From positions 3,862,501-3,926,500 of the forward strand of contig NZ_OY780933.1 in assembly GCF_963676065.1 (NCBI RefSeq): DNA of 64,000 nucleotides, in the 5' to 3' direction. Each line of letters opens with the position of its first letter. The stretch's first letter is position 1. Below are positions 11,013 to 19,121 of this stretch, piece after piece. The DNA is from Maridesulfovibrio sp. (GTDB lineage: Bacteria > Desulfobacterota > Desulfovibrionia > Desulfovibrionales > Desulfovibrionaceae). A model generated the notes under the pieces. It ran no database searches. It was given only the letters and a program-made list of their open reading frames with translations, and was not told where the DNA came from. Both the position numbers and the translations under genes were made by a program.

Positions 11013-12746
11013 ATGTCATCTAAATTGGTACCATACCTAGTGGTGTCCTTTGCTCTATGCCTGATGGCAACCGGGTGCATTCCACAGACTAACAGACAGC
11101 AGAACAACGTAGTCCAAACTGCCGTACGCACAGAAACGGTTGTCATCGATCCTATTGTGACAGGCAAAACATTAATGAAAAGTAATGTCCGCCAGGTTTC
11201 ATCATCAAAGGCGGATATAGTCGATATTCTGACCAAAGACACGCAGGTTGAACTTATCGGTAAAAACGGTAACTGGTATAAAGTTAAGCGTCTGGACGGC
11301 AAAGGTCATCCCGGATTCGTATATCACCGACTGATCAATCTCGATTTCGCCAACTACCTCGGTGCAAGAGGACGCAACAAAGAAAAGACTGTTGTCTATC
11401 AGGCTCCTACTAAAAAATCCCCAACTGTTCTGATTCTCCAGCCGCAAACAGCTTTTGACATCATGGGGGTTGAAGATAATTTTTACCGGATTAAAGGGGA
11501 AGGATTCGAAGGGTTCGCTTTGACCAAAGCTTGCGTTGCAGATCCGATGACCCCCATCGCGAAGACCGAAACCCGAACAATCAGCGCTCCCTGCCCTACA
11601 GATGCAGGAAAACAGACCGCTTCCGCAACACACTCAAGTCAAAAAAGCAAAACTCAAATCAACACAAATGTCCGGACCCGAAAAAAAACCACAACCCAAA
11701 AAAGCAGTGGGCAAAGTGCAGCAGCTTCATTTTTCGGAGCTTTCGCAAACGCCCTGCTCACAGGGGGAGGCGGAGCACAGAATGGCGGTGTTGCAGCTCA
11801 ATCTTCAAACGACCAGCTTAAAAATATCCTCAAAAGCGTAAGTGCCGGTAAAGAACTAGCCGCGAAAACAGTTGAAATCCGGGAACAAATGCTGCAAGCC
11901 CTGAATGAAACACGGGCGTTGCAATCACTTGTAGGCGCGACTGTTGCCGCGATGAATGACAACTACAAAATCGCTGCCGAGACTGCTCGCGGGGTTAGCT
12001 CCACCGGGATGAAGAAGATTTCCATCAAGGCATTTATCAAAGACCTGTCCTATGAACCCACAGACACGATTGAAAGTGCATCGGTCAAGATTGCAGAAAA
12101 TGGTAAAATGCTTAAAGCTCTGGAAACCAATATCAAGTCCAGAGCGGCAGATTTCTCTGAGCTAAACAACCAGCAGGTACAGAATCTGGACTCAATTATC
12201 GGTTCGTTCGCTAATAACCTGCATGCTTCAAACGCGCTTTACGACTTCAGTATCGATAAGGCTAATAATGTTATTCTGCGCATCGACCGGGCGATCAACG
12301 CTTACGATGAAAAGGCCGGCCCCATGGCCGCAGAAGCAGCAAAGCAGGCCGGCGTCATAGCACTGGCCACAACCGAACTGGTATCAATCATTAGCAATGC
12401 TCAAAACAATCCAATCCGGGCTCTGACCGCGATCCCGCGCATGATAGAAATTCAGGAAGAACTGACAAATCTGACAACCCTCTTTGCCGACTTTCAAGCG
12501 GATTATGACTACATAGAAGAAAATTCAGCCATTATTACCGGGCAGGGCAAAGATATCAGCAAAATAATCATGACCGCGCGCAGAAAAAATACTCAGGTAA
12601 CCACACTGCTGGAGTCCTATTACCAGAAGAAATTGGCTCTGAGTAGCAGACTTAAGAAAAAGATGGCCACCCAGACTGCGGCAGGATTTAAAACCGTAGA
12701 AAAAAAAGCTGCCTCTGTTGCTTTAGCGGAAGACATGTTAGACTAG
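11013..12746 (+). CDS. Large SH3-domain lipoprotein of unknown function
   Basis: Not recognised as a named protein. The start at ATG 11013 follows a strong GGAGG site; the frame also opens at 10992. A lipoprotein signal peptide ends at ATG-Cys (Cys22 in this numbering). Two bacterial SH3-like repeats follow (about residues 55-110 and 120-170), the first with WYKVKRLDGKGHPGFVY and the second with FYRIKGEGFEGFALT. A low-complexity Lys/Thr/Ser/Gln linker (185-235) and a Gly/Ala-rich patch come next. Residues 260-577 are almost all helical, with long coiled-coil character. It heads a four-gene set of exported proteins. SH3 domains of this type often bind cell wall, so envelope anchoring is a reasonable inference, but the function is unknown. 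Confidence 0.8.
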   Translation: MSSKLVPYLVVSFALCLMATGCIPQTNRQQNNVVQTAVRTETVVIDPIVTGKTLMKSNVRQVSSSKADIVDILTKDTQVELIGKNGNWYKVKRLDGKGHPGFVYHRLINLDFANYLGARGRNKEKTVVYQAPTKKSPTVLILQPQTAFDIMGVEDNFYRIKGEGFEGFALTKACVADPMTPIAKTETRTISAPCPTDAGKQTASATHSSQKSKTQINTNVRTRKKTTTQKSSGQSAAASFFGAFANALLTGGGGAQNGGVAAQSSNDQLKNILKSVSAGKELAAKTVEIREQMLQALNETRALQSLVGATVAAMNDNYKIAAETARGVSSTGMKKISIKAFIKDLSYEPTDTIESASVKIAENGKMLKALETNIKSRAADFSELNNQQVQNLDSIIGSFANNLHASNALYDFSIDKANNVILRIDRAINAYDEKAGPMAAEAAKQAGVIALATTELVSIISNAQNNPIRALTAIPRMIEIQEELTNLTTLFADFQADYDYIEENSAIITGQGKDISKIIMTARRKNTQVTTLLESYYQKKLALSSRLKKKMATQTAAGFKTVEKKAASVALAEDMLD

Positions 12747-12768
12747 AATACGATAAGGAGATTAATTT

Positions 12769-12981
12769 ATGCGAAAACTCAAAATATTAGCTATTTGTGT
12801 GTTTACATTGATGATGCTTGCCGGCTGCGGATTCAAAAATGCAAATACCGCCAAGCAGTCCATGACCGGAGTTCATCAGTCTGCCCAAGAATTGCAAGAT
12901 GAGACTCAATCTTCTAAAGAACGAACTGAAGAGATCAAACAGGAAGAAAGTCAGGATACAACCGAAGGCTACAAGTGGTAA
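12769..12981 (+). CDS. Small lipoprotein
   Basis: A 70-residue predicted lipoprotein. MRKLKILAICVFTLMMLAGC is a clear lipoprotein signal with the LAGC lipobox and Cys20 as the modified residue. The mature part is about 50 residues, polar and rich in Gln, Glu, Lys and Ser, and probably helical. An AAGGAG ribosome site precedes it. It lies 22 bases after the SH3 lipoprotein and 6 before the next gene, clearly within one operon. Its shape recalls entericidin-like or coiled-coil spacer lipoproteins, but no family is claimed. Confidence 0.75.
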   Translation: MRKLKILAICVFTLMMLAGCGFKNANTAKQSMTGVHQSAQELQDETQSSKERTEEIKQEESQDTTEGYKW

Positions 12982-12987
12982 AATGAT

Positions 12988-14103
12988 ATGGCCCGCAAAT
13001 TCAGTTTAGTTATTATTATAATCTCTGCGCTTCTGCTCTGTTCTTGGGCAGAAGCGGCAGAGCTTTATATTATTTCTCCAGCAATAGGCAAGGTGAGAAA
13101 TAAAGAAAAGGACAGGCATAAGACTGAATTGGAGGCCATACTAAAAGACAAGGAATTCAAAAAAGCCCTACGGAAAGGCGTGATGGGGTTCTTGAAGCGC
13201 GCTGCCGCCAAAAGCGAAGGCGTAAAAATAAAAAGAGCCGGATTCAGCGATAAATTCGACCCTGAATCCATCCTTGTACCGCTCCTTTTTGTTGATAATG
13301 TTATATCCTTTGTGGATGAATTCGGATCTCCAGCAGAAAGACTGTATAAAGGCCGGGTATATATCGGTCTGAACTTTCTGTTATTTCAGGCAAAATCTGA
13401 GTCGCTGGTTTATTCGGCGCCTATGCTGGTTTCGGTTCCTTACCTGAATAAAACAAAAAACTTCAGCCTTACCCCACTCTCCGGACAGATAAGAGCTTCC
13501 ATCGTGGAATTTTTCACCGACCACAAAAGACTTAAAGCCGATGCGCGTGATGAATTAAGTAAATGCCTAGAGAATATGGACTACATGTTTTCAACAGATA
13601 CTTGCGCCATCACCAGCATCACTCTCTCTAAAGGGACACTTAAGCGCATCCAGAATCCGGCCAAATATAAATCTCTCGCGCAGATGCTGGCCTCACAGGC
13701 ACTGTCTCAGGAAATGATGGTCCTGCCTCCTAAATCAAGATTCAACGCATTTCGTAGAGGTTTACACGCTTCGGTAGCCATGTTCGGTGTGTCCTTTCAG
13801 CAGGGCTCCGAAAAATCAGGATTCTCGGAAAGGGACAACGTATACCAGACAAGCATGCGCATGCCGAAACCCGCAACCGAATTCAGCCTTATAGTCAAGA
13901 CCGGCACCAAAGATAACGATTTGGGGCCGTTTATCGAACGTAACTACACCACCGCAGCCTTTCTGCAAGGAAATGGTGAAACCATAAAATGTATCAAAGC
14001 CGTGGACGCGACCATCGCCAAGGATCACACATCCGTATCCGATGTAAACTTCTACAACAGCCTGATAAACACCCTTTCCGACCTTGATTCCTGCAAACGC
14101 TAA
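12988..14103 (+). CDS. Exported protein of unknown function
   Basis: A 371-residue protein with a signal peptide (hydrophobic residues about 6-20, likely cleavage after Ala-Glu-Ala near residue 23). The mature N-terminus is Lys/Glu-rich and helical (30-75). The rest mixes strands and helices, with no motif I recognise. Four Cys (in KCLENMDYMFSTDTC, ETIKC and DSCKR) could form disulphides in the periplasm. It sits 6 bases after the small lipoprotein, and its 3' end abuts the next exported protein. It is probably periplasmic or outer-membrane associated, and no enzyme function is suggested. Confidence 0.75.
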   Translation: MARKFSLVIIIISALLLCSWAEAAELYIISPAIGKVRNKEKDRHKTELEAILKDKEFKKALRKGVMGFLKRAAAKSEGVKIKRAGFSDKFDPESILVPLLFVDNVISFVDEFGSPAERLYKGRVYIGLNFLLFQAKSESLVYSAPMLVSVPYLNKTKNFSLTPLSGQIRASIVEFFTDHKRLKADARDELSKCLENMDYMFSTDTCAITSITLSKGTLKRIQNPAKYKSLAQMLASQALSQEMMVLPPKSRFNAFRRGLHASVAMFGVSFQQGSEKSGFSERDNVYQTSMRMPKPATEFSLIVKTGTKDNDLGPFIERNYTTAAFLQGNGETIKCIKAVDATIAKDHTSVSDVNFYNSLINTLSDLDSCKR

Positions 14104-14128
14104 CCGGGCGACAGCCAAGGAGTTTTAC

Positions 14129-14755
14129 ATGAAAAAGACAGCATTACTTTCACTTATCGTCGCCGTCATACTGGTGATGTCCTTTGCAGCCACCGGAATA
14201 TGCGGAAGTAAAAACGGTTATAAAATTTATAAAAAATCAGGTAAACCCACCATTGTTTTTTCGCTGGTGCCGCGCATCAAAGGTGAAAATCTCTCACCGC
14301 AGGAATGCGAAAACCTGATCCGCAACCTGAATAAATCATTACAGCAGGAATTCAATGAAGCCGGCTTTGAAACCCATCGTGACCGCATAATTACCGGATT
14401 CCTGCTCGATTCCTGCAAGCGCTCCTATGCTACGTCGCAGCAGACTGTTACGGAAGATGAAATTATCAGCATCGCCCGGGACGATTACATTGATTATGTA
14501 GTCATCGGTGCATCTGAAGTGGATATCATATACGATGAAGATTACGAACAGTATTCGGCACTTGTGGACATTAATGGAGATTTTCTTGGCGTTAAATCCG
14601 ACCCGCCTACCTCTTACGCCCTGAACCTGACCGGTGAATACATGCACCCAAATAAGGATCGTCTGATTAAACTGGCGGTTATTGACATCGCGCGTAAAAT
14701 CGCAAGGCTTAGAACAATTGATACGGTGCTGACCCACTGGAAGGAAAATAATTAG
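14129..14755 (+). CDS. Exported protein of unknown function
   Basis: A 208-residue protein. The start at ATG 14129 follows an AAGGAG site; an upstream in-frame ATG at 14084 would overlap the previous gene and hide the signal peptide. The signal peptide spans about residues 1-26. The mature part alternates strands and helices. A Ser/Thr-rich turn at about 110-118 precedes the segment YVVIGASEVDIIYDEDYEQY, which resembles the regular strands of CsgG/FlgT-like or TolB-N-like periplasmic folds; that likeness is only impression. Last of the four-gene exported set. Its terminator may be shared with the convergent HD-GYP gene. Confidence 0.73.
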   Translation: MKKTALLSLIVAVILVMSFAATGICGSKNGYKIYKKSGKPTIVFSLVPRIKGENLSPQECENLIRNLNKSLQQEFNEAGFETHRDRIITGFLLDSCKRSYATSQQTVTEDEIISIARDDYIDYVVIGASEVDIIYDEDYEQYSALVDINGDFLGVKSDPPTSYALNLTGEYMHPNKDRLIKLAVIDIARKIARLRTIDTVLTHWKENN

Positions 14756-14811
14756 TAGAAGTCTGGCTCAGATAAACGTTGCTGAATATTGCAAAGCAGC
14801 ATGAACAAAAA

Positions 14812-14843
14812 AACAGGGATGCCGCTGAAACAGCATCCCTGTT
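14812..14843 (-). terminator. Terminator between exported cluster and HD-GYP gene
   Basis: Perfect 11-bp stem AACAGGGATGC/GCATCCCTGTT with a 10-base loop. On the minus strand it runs into seven Ts, so it mainly serves the HD-GYP gene; the + side has a weaker T tract. Confidence 0.85.
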
Positions 14844-14869
14844 ATCTCTTAATTCTTATTCAGTCTTTT

Positions 14870-16600
14870 CTAATCTTCCTCAAATTGTGTTGGGGCAAGC
14901 TCGGCTTTGGCATAATCCATATACAGTCCAGAATCGATAAACAGCTTGCAGACGTCCCCATCAATATGATTATCCTTGACCATGAAGCCCAGAATTTTAA
15001 TAGCCTGTGAAAGTTTCATCGGTTTTTTGTACGGGCGATCCTTAGCGGTTAAAGCCTCAAAAATATCAGCAACAGCCATGATGCGAGCCTGTAGAGGCAG
15101 CTTATCCTTACCTATACCATATGGATAACCGGAGCCGTCTAACTTTTCATGATGCCCGGCGGCGTATTCCGGAACTCGGGAAAGGCGTTTAGGAAACGGC
15201 AGACGCAGGAGCATTTCATGAGTTATCCGCGCATGGCTTTCAATGACCTTGCGTTCTTTCTCCGTGAGGGTTCCTTTGCGGATAACAAGGTTGTTGACTT
15301 CATCTTCGGTCAACCAATTGAACGTTTCGCCGTTACTTTCATAGGTTCTAGCTGCAATCCCATCAATCCGCGCTATTCGCTCATCCGACATAAATTCCTT
15401 GGGGATATTGCAGGCAGCGACAAACCTACGGTCATCCTCCACCTGCTCAAGTTCAACCGCATAACGCATTTCAATTTCCACCAGTTCGGAAGAAGAAGCT
15501 CCGCGGGAAAGGGCCGCAACAGTTTCTTCCAGCTGCCTATTCTTGATAATCTCCGCAATTAGCCGAAACCGCGCATTCACCATTTCGGCACGATCAAAAA
15601 TGGTTTCCAGCTTTGTGGATTTATCGACCACATGTTCGGGAATGGAAATTTTGCCCACATCATGCATCCATGCGGCTAGCTTCAATTCCTCCATCTCATC
15701 TTCGGTAAAGGAAACATCACCGAATTTTTCATCCTGAAGAGAATTGATCTTATCGGCAATCATCATTGTCAAGGTCACTACCCGTTCAATATGACCGTTG
15801 GTGTAAGGGGATTTGGCGTCAATAGCGGCTGCAATACTCTGGATAACGGAATAGAGCAGATCTTTAAGACCCTGCAGGAGCTGAGCATTGGTCAAGGCAA
15901 TCGCGGCCTGTGAAGCCAGAGAGCCGACAATATCCACCACATCAGGAGAGAATTCAATTATCTCCCCGTCCTCATCAAGCGCATTCAAAAGCTGCAATAC
16001 ACCGATGATATCCTGCTCATGATTTTTCAGAGCCAGCACGAGCATGGATTTGGAACGGTATCCGGTAGCCGCATCATATTTGCGCGGCCCGGTAAAATCA
16101 AACCCTTCAGCTTCGTAAACATCTGCGATATTGATCGTTTCCCCTGTCAAAGCGCAGTATGAAGAGACATTGGAACGGTTGGGGGTGTTGCCGGAAGTAT
16201 AAAGAGGGACAGGAGGAAGGGTTATTTCATTACCACTGGTTCCGCCCATCCTTACCTGCATTGTGTCATTCTGGAGGATGGAAAATTCAAGCTTGCGACT
16301 TTCGCGGTCAACAATATACAGAGTTCCGGCATCAGCTTGGGTCAGAACCCTTGCCTCATCGACGATCATTTCCAATAAACGTTCAAGCCGAGTTTCCCCG
16401 GAAAGAGCCAGACCGATTTCTGTAAGCCTATCTACCAATTCATCTTTGGCCTTAAGGTCACGATTATGTGCTTGCATCATATCATGACACAACTGCCCTA
16501 CTACTTCCTCATACTCGGTTCCCTTTGAACTGGCGAAAGCTTTTTCAGCAACTTTCTTAAATTCCCGTGCTCCTGAATCTGATAGGCCTTTCCGCGACAC
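14870..16600 (-). CDS. GAF and HD-GYP domain protein, likely c-di-GMP phosphodiesterase
   Basis: Likely cytosolic sensor and c-di-GMP phosphodiesterase. A GAF domain covers about residues 60-240 (ADAGTLYIVD near 90; SMLVLAL and IIGVLQLLNA near 185-206). The HD-GYP catalytic domain begins near 250: His313-Asp314 of MHDVGKI, then His483-His484-Glu485 and GYP at 491-493. All core metal and signature residues are present. Between the HD pair (with IPEHVVDKSTKLE) and the next conserved helix lies an extra, mostly helical insertion of about 110 residues (335-445) that standard HD-GYP domains lack. The gene is monocistronic, convergent with the exported-protein cluster and divergent from cdsA. Confidence 0.9.
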   Translation of the reverse strand: MSRKGLSDSGAREFKKVAEKAFASSKGTEYEEVVGQLCHDMMQAHNRDLKAKDELVDRLTEIGLALSGETRLERLLEMIVDEARVLTQADAGTLYIVDRESRKLEFSILQNDTMQVRMGGTSGNEITLPPVPLYTSGNTPNRSNVSSYCALTGETINIADVYEAEGFDFTGPRKYDAATGYRSKSMLVLALKNHEQDIIGVLQLLNALDEDGEIIEFSPDVVDIVGSLASQAAIALTNAQLLQGLKDLLYSVIQSIAAAIDAKSPYTNGHIERVVTLTMMIADKINSLQDEKFGDVSFTEDEMEELKLAAWMHDVGKISIPEHVVDKSTKLETIFDRAEMVNARFRLIAEIIKNRQLEETVAALSRGASSSELVEIEMRYAVELEQVEDDRRFVAACNIPKEFMSDERIARIDGIAARTYESNGETFNWLTEDEVNNLVIRKGTLTEKERKVIESHARITHEMLLRLPFPKRLSRVPEYAAGHHEKLDGSGYPYGIGKDKLPLQARIMAVADIFEALTAKDRPYKKPMKLSQAIKILGFMVKDNHIDGDVCKLFIDSGLYMDYAKAELAPTQFEED

Positions 16601-16858
16601 TGTCTCCTCCGAAACAAGAAATAAATCCCGTGATTAAAATTTTGCTCAATACTACTTAAAGAATAGATACAACTCTTACACAAAGTTCGCAAACTTAATA
16701 TTATTTATACTAATAGAAAATTCCATCCAAAACCCAATTTACATGCTTACACCTGTAACACAAAGCCGATAGATCAAAAACATTCCCAAACCGAGGCCAT
16801 AAAAATAACATTTCTGTTTAAGCTGTGATTTGCTGCAACAGAAATAATATTGAAAAAT

Positions 16859-16872
16859 AGCTGTCAACAGCT
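16859..16872. promoter_or_regulatory. Palindrome at the -35 of the cdsA promoter
   Basis: AGCTGTCAACAGCT has perfect 6-bp arms, and its last base is the first base of the putative -35 hexamer. This is a typical operator position. The regulator is unknown. Confidence 0.45.
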
Positions 16873-16900
16873 TGCCCACCACCTATTAATGAATTATAAA
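16872..16900 (+). promoter_or_regulatory. Putative sigma-70 promoter for cdsA-dxr-rseP-tsaB
   Basis: TTGCCC, 17 bases, TATAAA. This is a good match with ideal spacing in the only long gap upstream of cdsA. Confidence 0.55.
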
Positions 16901-17066
16901 AATGGAGTTTTTTGCGCGATTAAGTAGTATCTACGATTTATCGGCATTATTTTTTACTCCTTGCGGGACATGATATTTCCACTTAAGAAAAGAGGATTTG
17001 TCTCTCTTGAGAAGTATACATATATTTTAAAATACATTTTTTGTGGAAATTTCAACCGAGGACTTC

Positions 17067-17870
17067 ATGCCCTTAACCAGCCTTCAAAAAAGAATTATCA
17101 CCGCACTGCTATTGGTAGCAGCCCTGACCGCCGCCCTAATCATGGGCGGACTTGTTTTGACAGGAGGGCTGGCAATTTTCTGCACAATCGCCCTCCACGA
17201 ATTTTACGCCATGTTCTGGCAGGACAATTCCCACCTTGTTTCACGAATTGTGGGTATGGCCGCCGGCGCAGGAGTCATCCTGACCTCCTCCGCTGTTTCG
17301 CCGGTCTGGATGCTCCTGATTCTGCTGGGAGCCTTCTGGCTATTCAACTTCCGCTTTTTATTCTCCTTCAGCGCCAAACCGGATCAGGCAACATATGTTG
17401 ACAGCCTGATTCTTTTTTCCGGGCTGGTATACATACCGGTTACCATGCAGTTTATGACCTCCATGAGCAGCTGGGAAATACTTTTTGTACTTCTTGCAGC
17501 ATCCTCCTCGGACACAATCGCTTTTTATGCCGGAACATTTTTAGGCAAAAAAAAGATCTGGCCCCGGATAAGCCCAAAAAAATCATGGGCCGGTTCAATC
17601 GGAGGATTTCTGGGTTGCATCGTCTGCTGCTCTTTGTACGGATACTATTTCGGGCACGCCCCCATCCTTTACTGGGCAGCACTTGCGGCCGTACTTAATA
17701 TCGGTTCCCAAATGGGCGACTTCTTCGAATCTGCCCTCAAGAGAAAACTTAACATCAAAGACTCCGGTAAGATATTGCCCGGACACGGCGGTGTTCTGGA
17801 CCGCATCGACAGTCTTGTGCTTGCCTTGCCAGTATACATTCTGGCAAGACAGATTCACGCATTCTTTTAA
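17067..17870 (+). CDS. cdsA: Phosphatidate cytidylyltransferase
   Basis: Inner-membrane enzyme that makes CDP-diacylglycerol from phosphatidic acid and CTP, the branch point of phospholipid synthesis. Seven to eight hydrophobic segments are visible, and the C-terminal family signature is intact: SQMGDFFESALKRKLNIKDS, then GKILPGHGGVLDRIDSL. The ATG at 17067 (267 residues) with a GAGGA site is preferred; the frame is also open from a GTG at 17043. It is first gene of the run to tsaB. In many proteobacteria it directly follows uppS; here about 6 kb intervenes. Confidence 0.94.
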   Translation: MPLTSLQKRIITALLLVAALTAALIMGGLVLTGGLAIFCTIALHEFYAMFWQDNSHLVSRIVGMAAGAGVILTSSAVSPVWMLLILLGAFWLFNFRFLFSFSAKPDQATYVDSLILFSGLVYIPVTMQFMTSMSSWEILFVLLAASSSDTIAFYAGTFLGKKKIWPRISPKKSWAGSIGGFLGCIVCCSLYGYYFGHAPILYWAALAAVLNIGSQMGDFFESALKRKLNIKDSGKILPGHGGVLDRIDSLVLALPVYILARQIHAFF

Positions 17871-17909
17871 ACCGGGTCAATAACCCTCAAACAAGACGGA
17901 TAAACGCAC

Positions 17910-19112
17910 TTGCAAACATATATTTCTCCCTGGCCGGCAGATGCAAAACTCCCGGAATTTCCCAGATCAGTTTCAATTCTGGGCAGCACCGGATCCATCG
18001 GGACCAGTACCCTCAAAGTAATTGAACAGCACCCCGACCTTTTCAAAGTTACAGCACTTGCCGGAGCCAGAAATGCCAAATTGCTGGCAGAGCAGGCGAT
18101 CAAACATCGCCCGAAATATCTCGCTGTGCTTAACGATGAAGCAGCCGCGGAATTGAAAAGCCTTCTCCCCGCTGACTACAAGCCGGAAATCCTTACGGGA
18201 CCAGCCGCTTATATCACTCTTTCCGAACTGGACGAGGTATCAATAGTACTTTCCTCCATCGTCGGAGCAGCAGGTTTTGAGCCGACCCTCGCCGCCGCAA
18301 ACAAAGGCAAGATGATCGCTCTGGCAAACAAAGAATCGCTGGTACTTGGTGGTCACATCATTCGCGAGGCCTGCCATCGGACAGGAGCCACAATCCTCCC
18401 TGTAGACTCCGAGCACAATGCTCTTTTTCAGGGACTTTGCGGACACAATACTGACGAAGTCAGCAGGTTGATCCTGACTGCTTCCGGCGGACCTTTCCGG
18501 GGCAAATCAAAGGAATTTCTCGAAACCGTCACCCGTGATCAGGCACTTGCCCACCCGAACTGGGATATGGGCGCAAAAATAAGCATTGATTCCGCAACCC
18601 TTATGAACAAGGGGCTGGAATTTATAGAAGCCTGCCACCTCTATGGCATGCCGCCGGAACAGGTCGATGTTGTTGTCCATCCGCAATCAATCATCCACTC
18701 TCTTGTTGAATATGTGGACGGATCACAGCTTGCGCATCTCGGAGTCCCGGACATGCAGATCCCTATCGCCTTCTGCATGTGCTTTCCGAAACGTGTTCCC
18801 CTTGAACTCAAACAACTTAACCTGGCTGAAGTGGGAACCCTGACCTTTGAAAAACCTGACCTCAACGTCTTCCCATGCCTAAAACATGCGGCGGATTCTT
18901 TCGCAGCCGGTCAGAGCTATCCCATCGTACTTAACGCGGCAAATGAAGTCGCGGTAGACCTTTTCCTTAAAGAAAAAATCAGCTTTCTGGACATTCCGGC
19001 CATCATCGGTAACGCACTGAATGACCATGCCGGATGCGATGTCAGCGAAGCTGATGCTGTTCTGGAACTGGACATCAAAACCAGACGGGATGTCATGGAC
19101 TCCATCGTCTAA
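17910..19112 (+). CDS. dxr: 1-deoxy-D-xylulose 5-phosphate reductoisomerase
   Basis: Second step of the MEP isoprenoid pathway: NADPH-dependent rearrangement and reduction of DXP to 2-C-methyl-D-erythritol 4-phosphate. Motifs are the NADPH site VSILGSTGSIGTSTL, ANKESLVLGG, the metal-binding VDSEHNALFQ and the ASGGPFR loop. WDMGAKISIDSATLMNKGLE and VHPQSIIHSLV follow. At 400 residues it is full length. The start is probably TTG at 17910, giving an N-terminal extension of about 20 residues before the first strand; no ATG or GTG lies between. It feeds uppS and links the operon to carrier-lipid supply. Confidence 0.95.
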   Translation: MQTYISPWPADAKLPEFPRSVSILGSTGSIGTSTLKVIEQHPDLFKVTALAGARNAKLLAEQAIKHRPKYLAVLNDEAAAELKSLLPADYKPEILTGPAAYITLSELDEVSIVLSSIVGAAGFEPTLAAANKGKMIALANKESLVLGGHIIREACHRTGATILPVDSEHNALFQGLCGHNTDEVSRLILTASGGPFRGKSKEFLETVTRDQALAHPNWDMGAKISIDSATLMNKGLEFIEACHLYGMPPEQVDVVVHPQSIIHSLVEYVDGSQLAHLGVPDMQIPIAFCMCFPKRVPLELKQLNLAEVGTLTFEKPDLNVFPCLKHAADSFAAGQSYPIVLNAANEVAVDLFLKEKISFLDIPAIIGNALNDHAGCDVSEADAVLELDIKTRRDVMDSIV

Positions 19113-19121
19113 GGGACTATT

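Larger units (their letters stand above)
16601..17066. other. Gene-free gap between HD-GYP gene and cdsA
   Basis: About 465 bases, strongly AT-rich, with no supported gene. It should hold divergent promoters. Visible are a 9-bp inverted repeat, ATTTCTGTT (16810-16818) with AACAGAAAT (16837-16845), and the palindrome and promoter entered separately near 16.86-16.90 kb. The transcript leader to cdsA would be about 160 bases. Confidence 0.55.

Noticed and set aside
16765-16772. GCCGATAG resembling a FliA -10 element
   Set aside because: No TAAA-type -35 at the right distance, and no flagellar gene follows.
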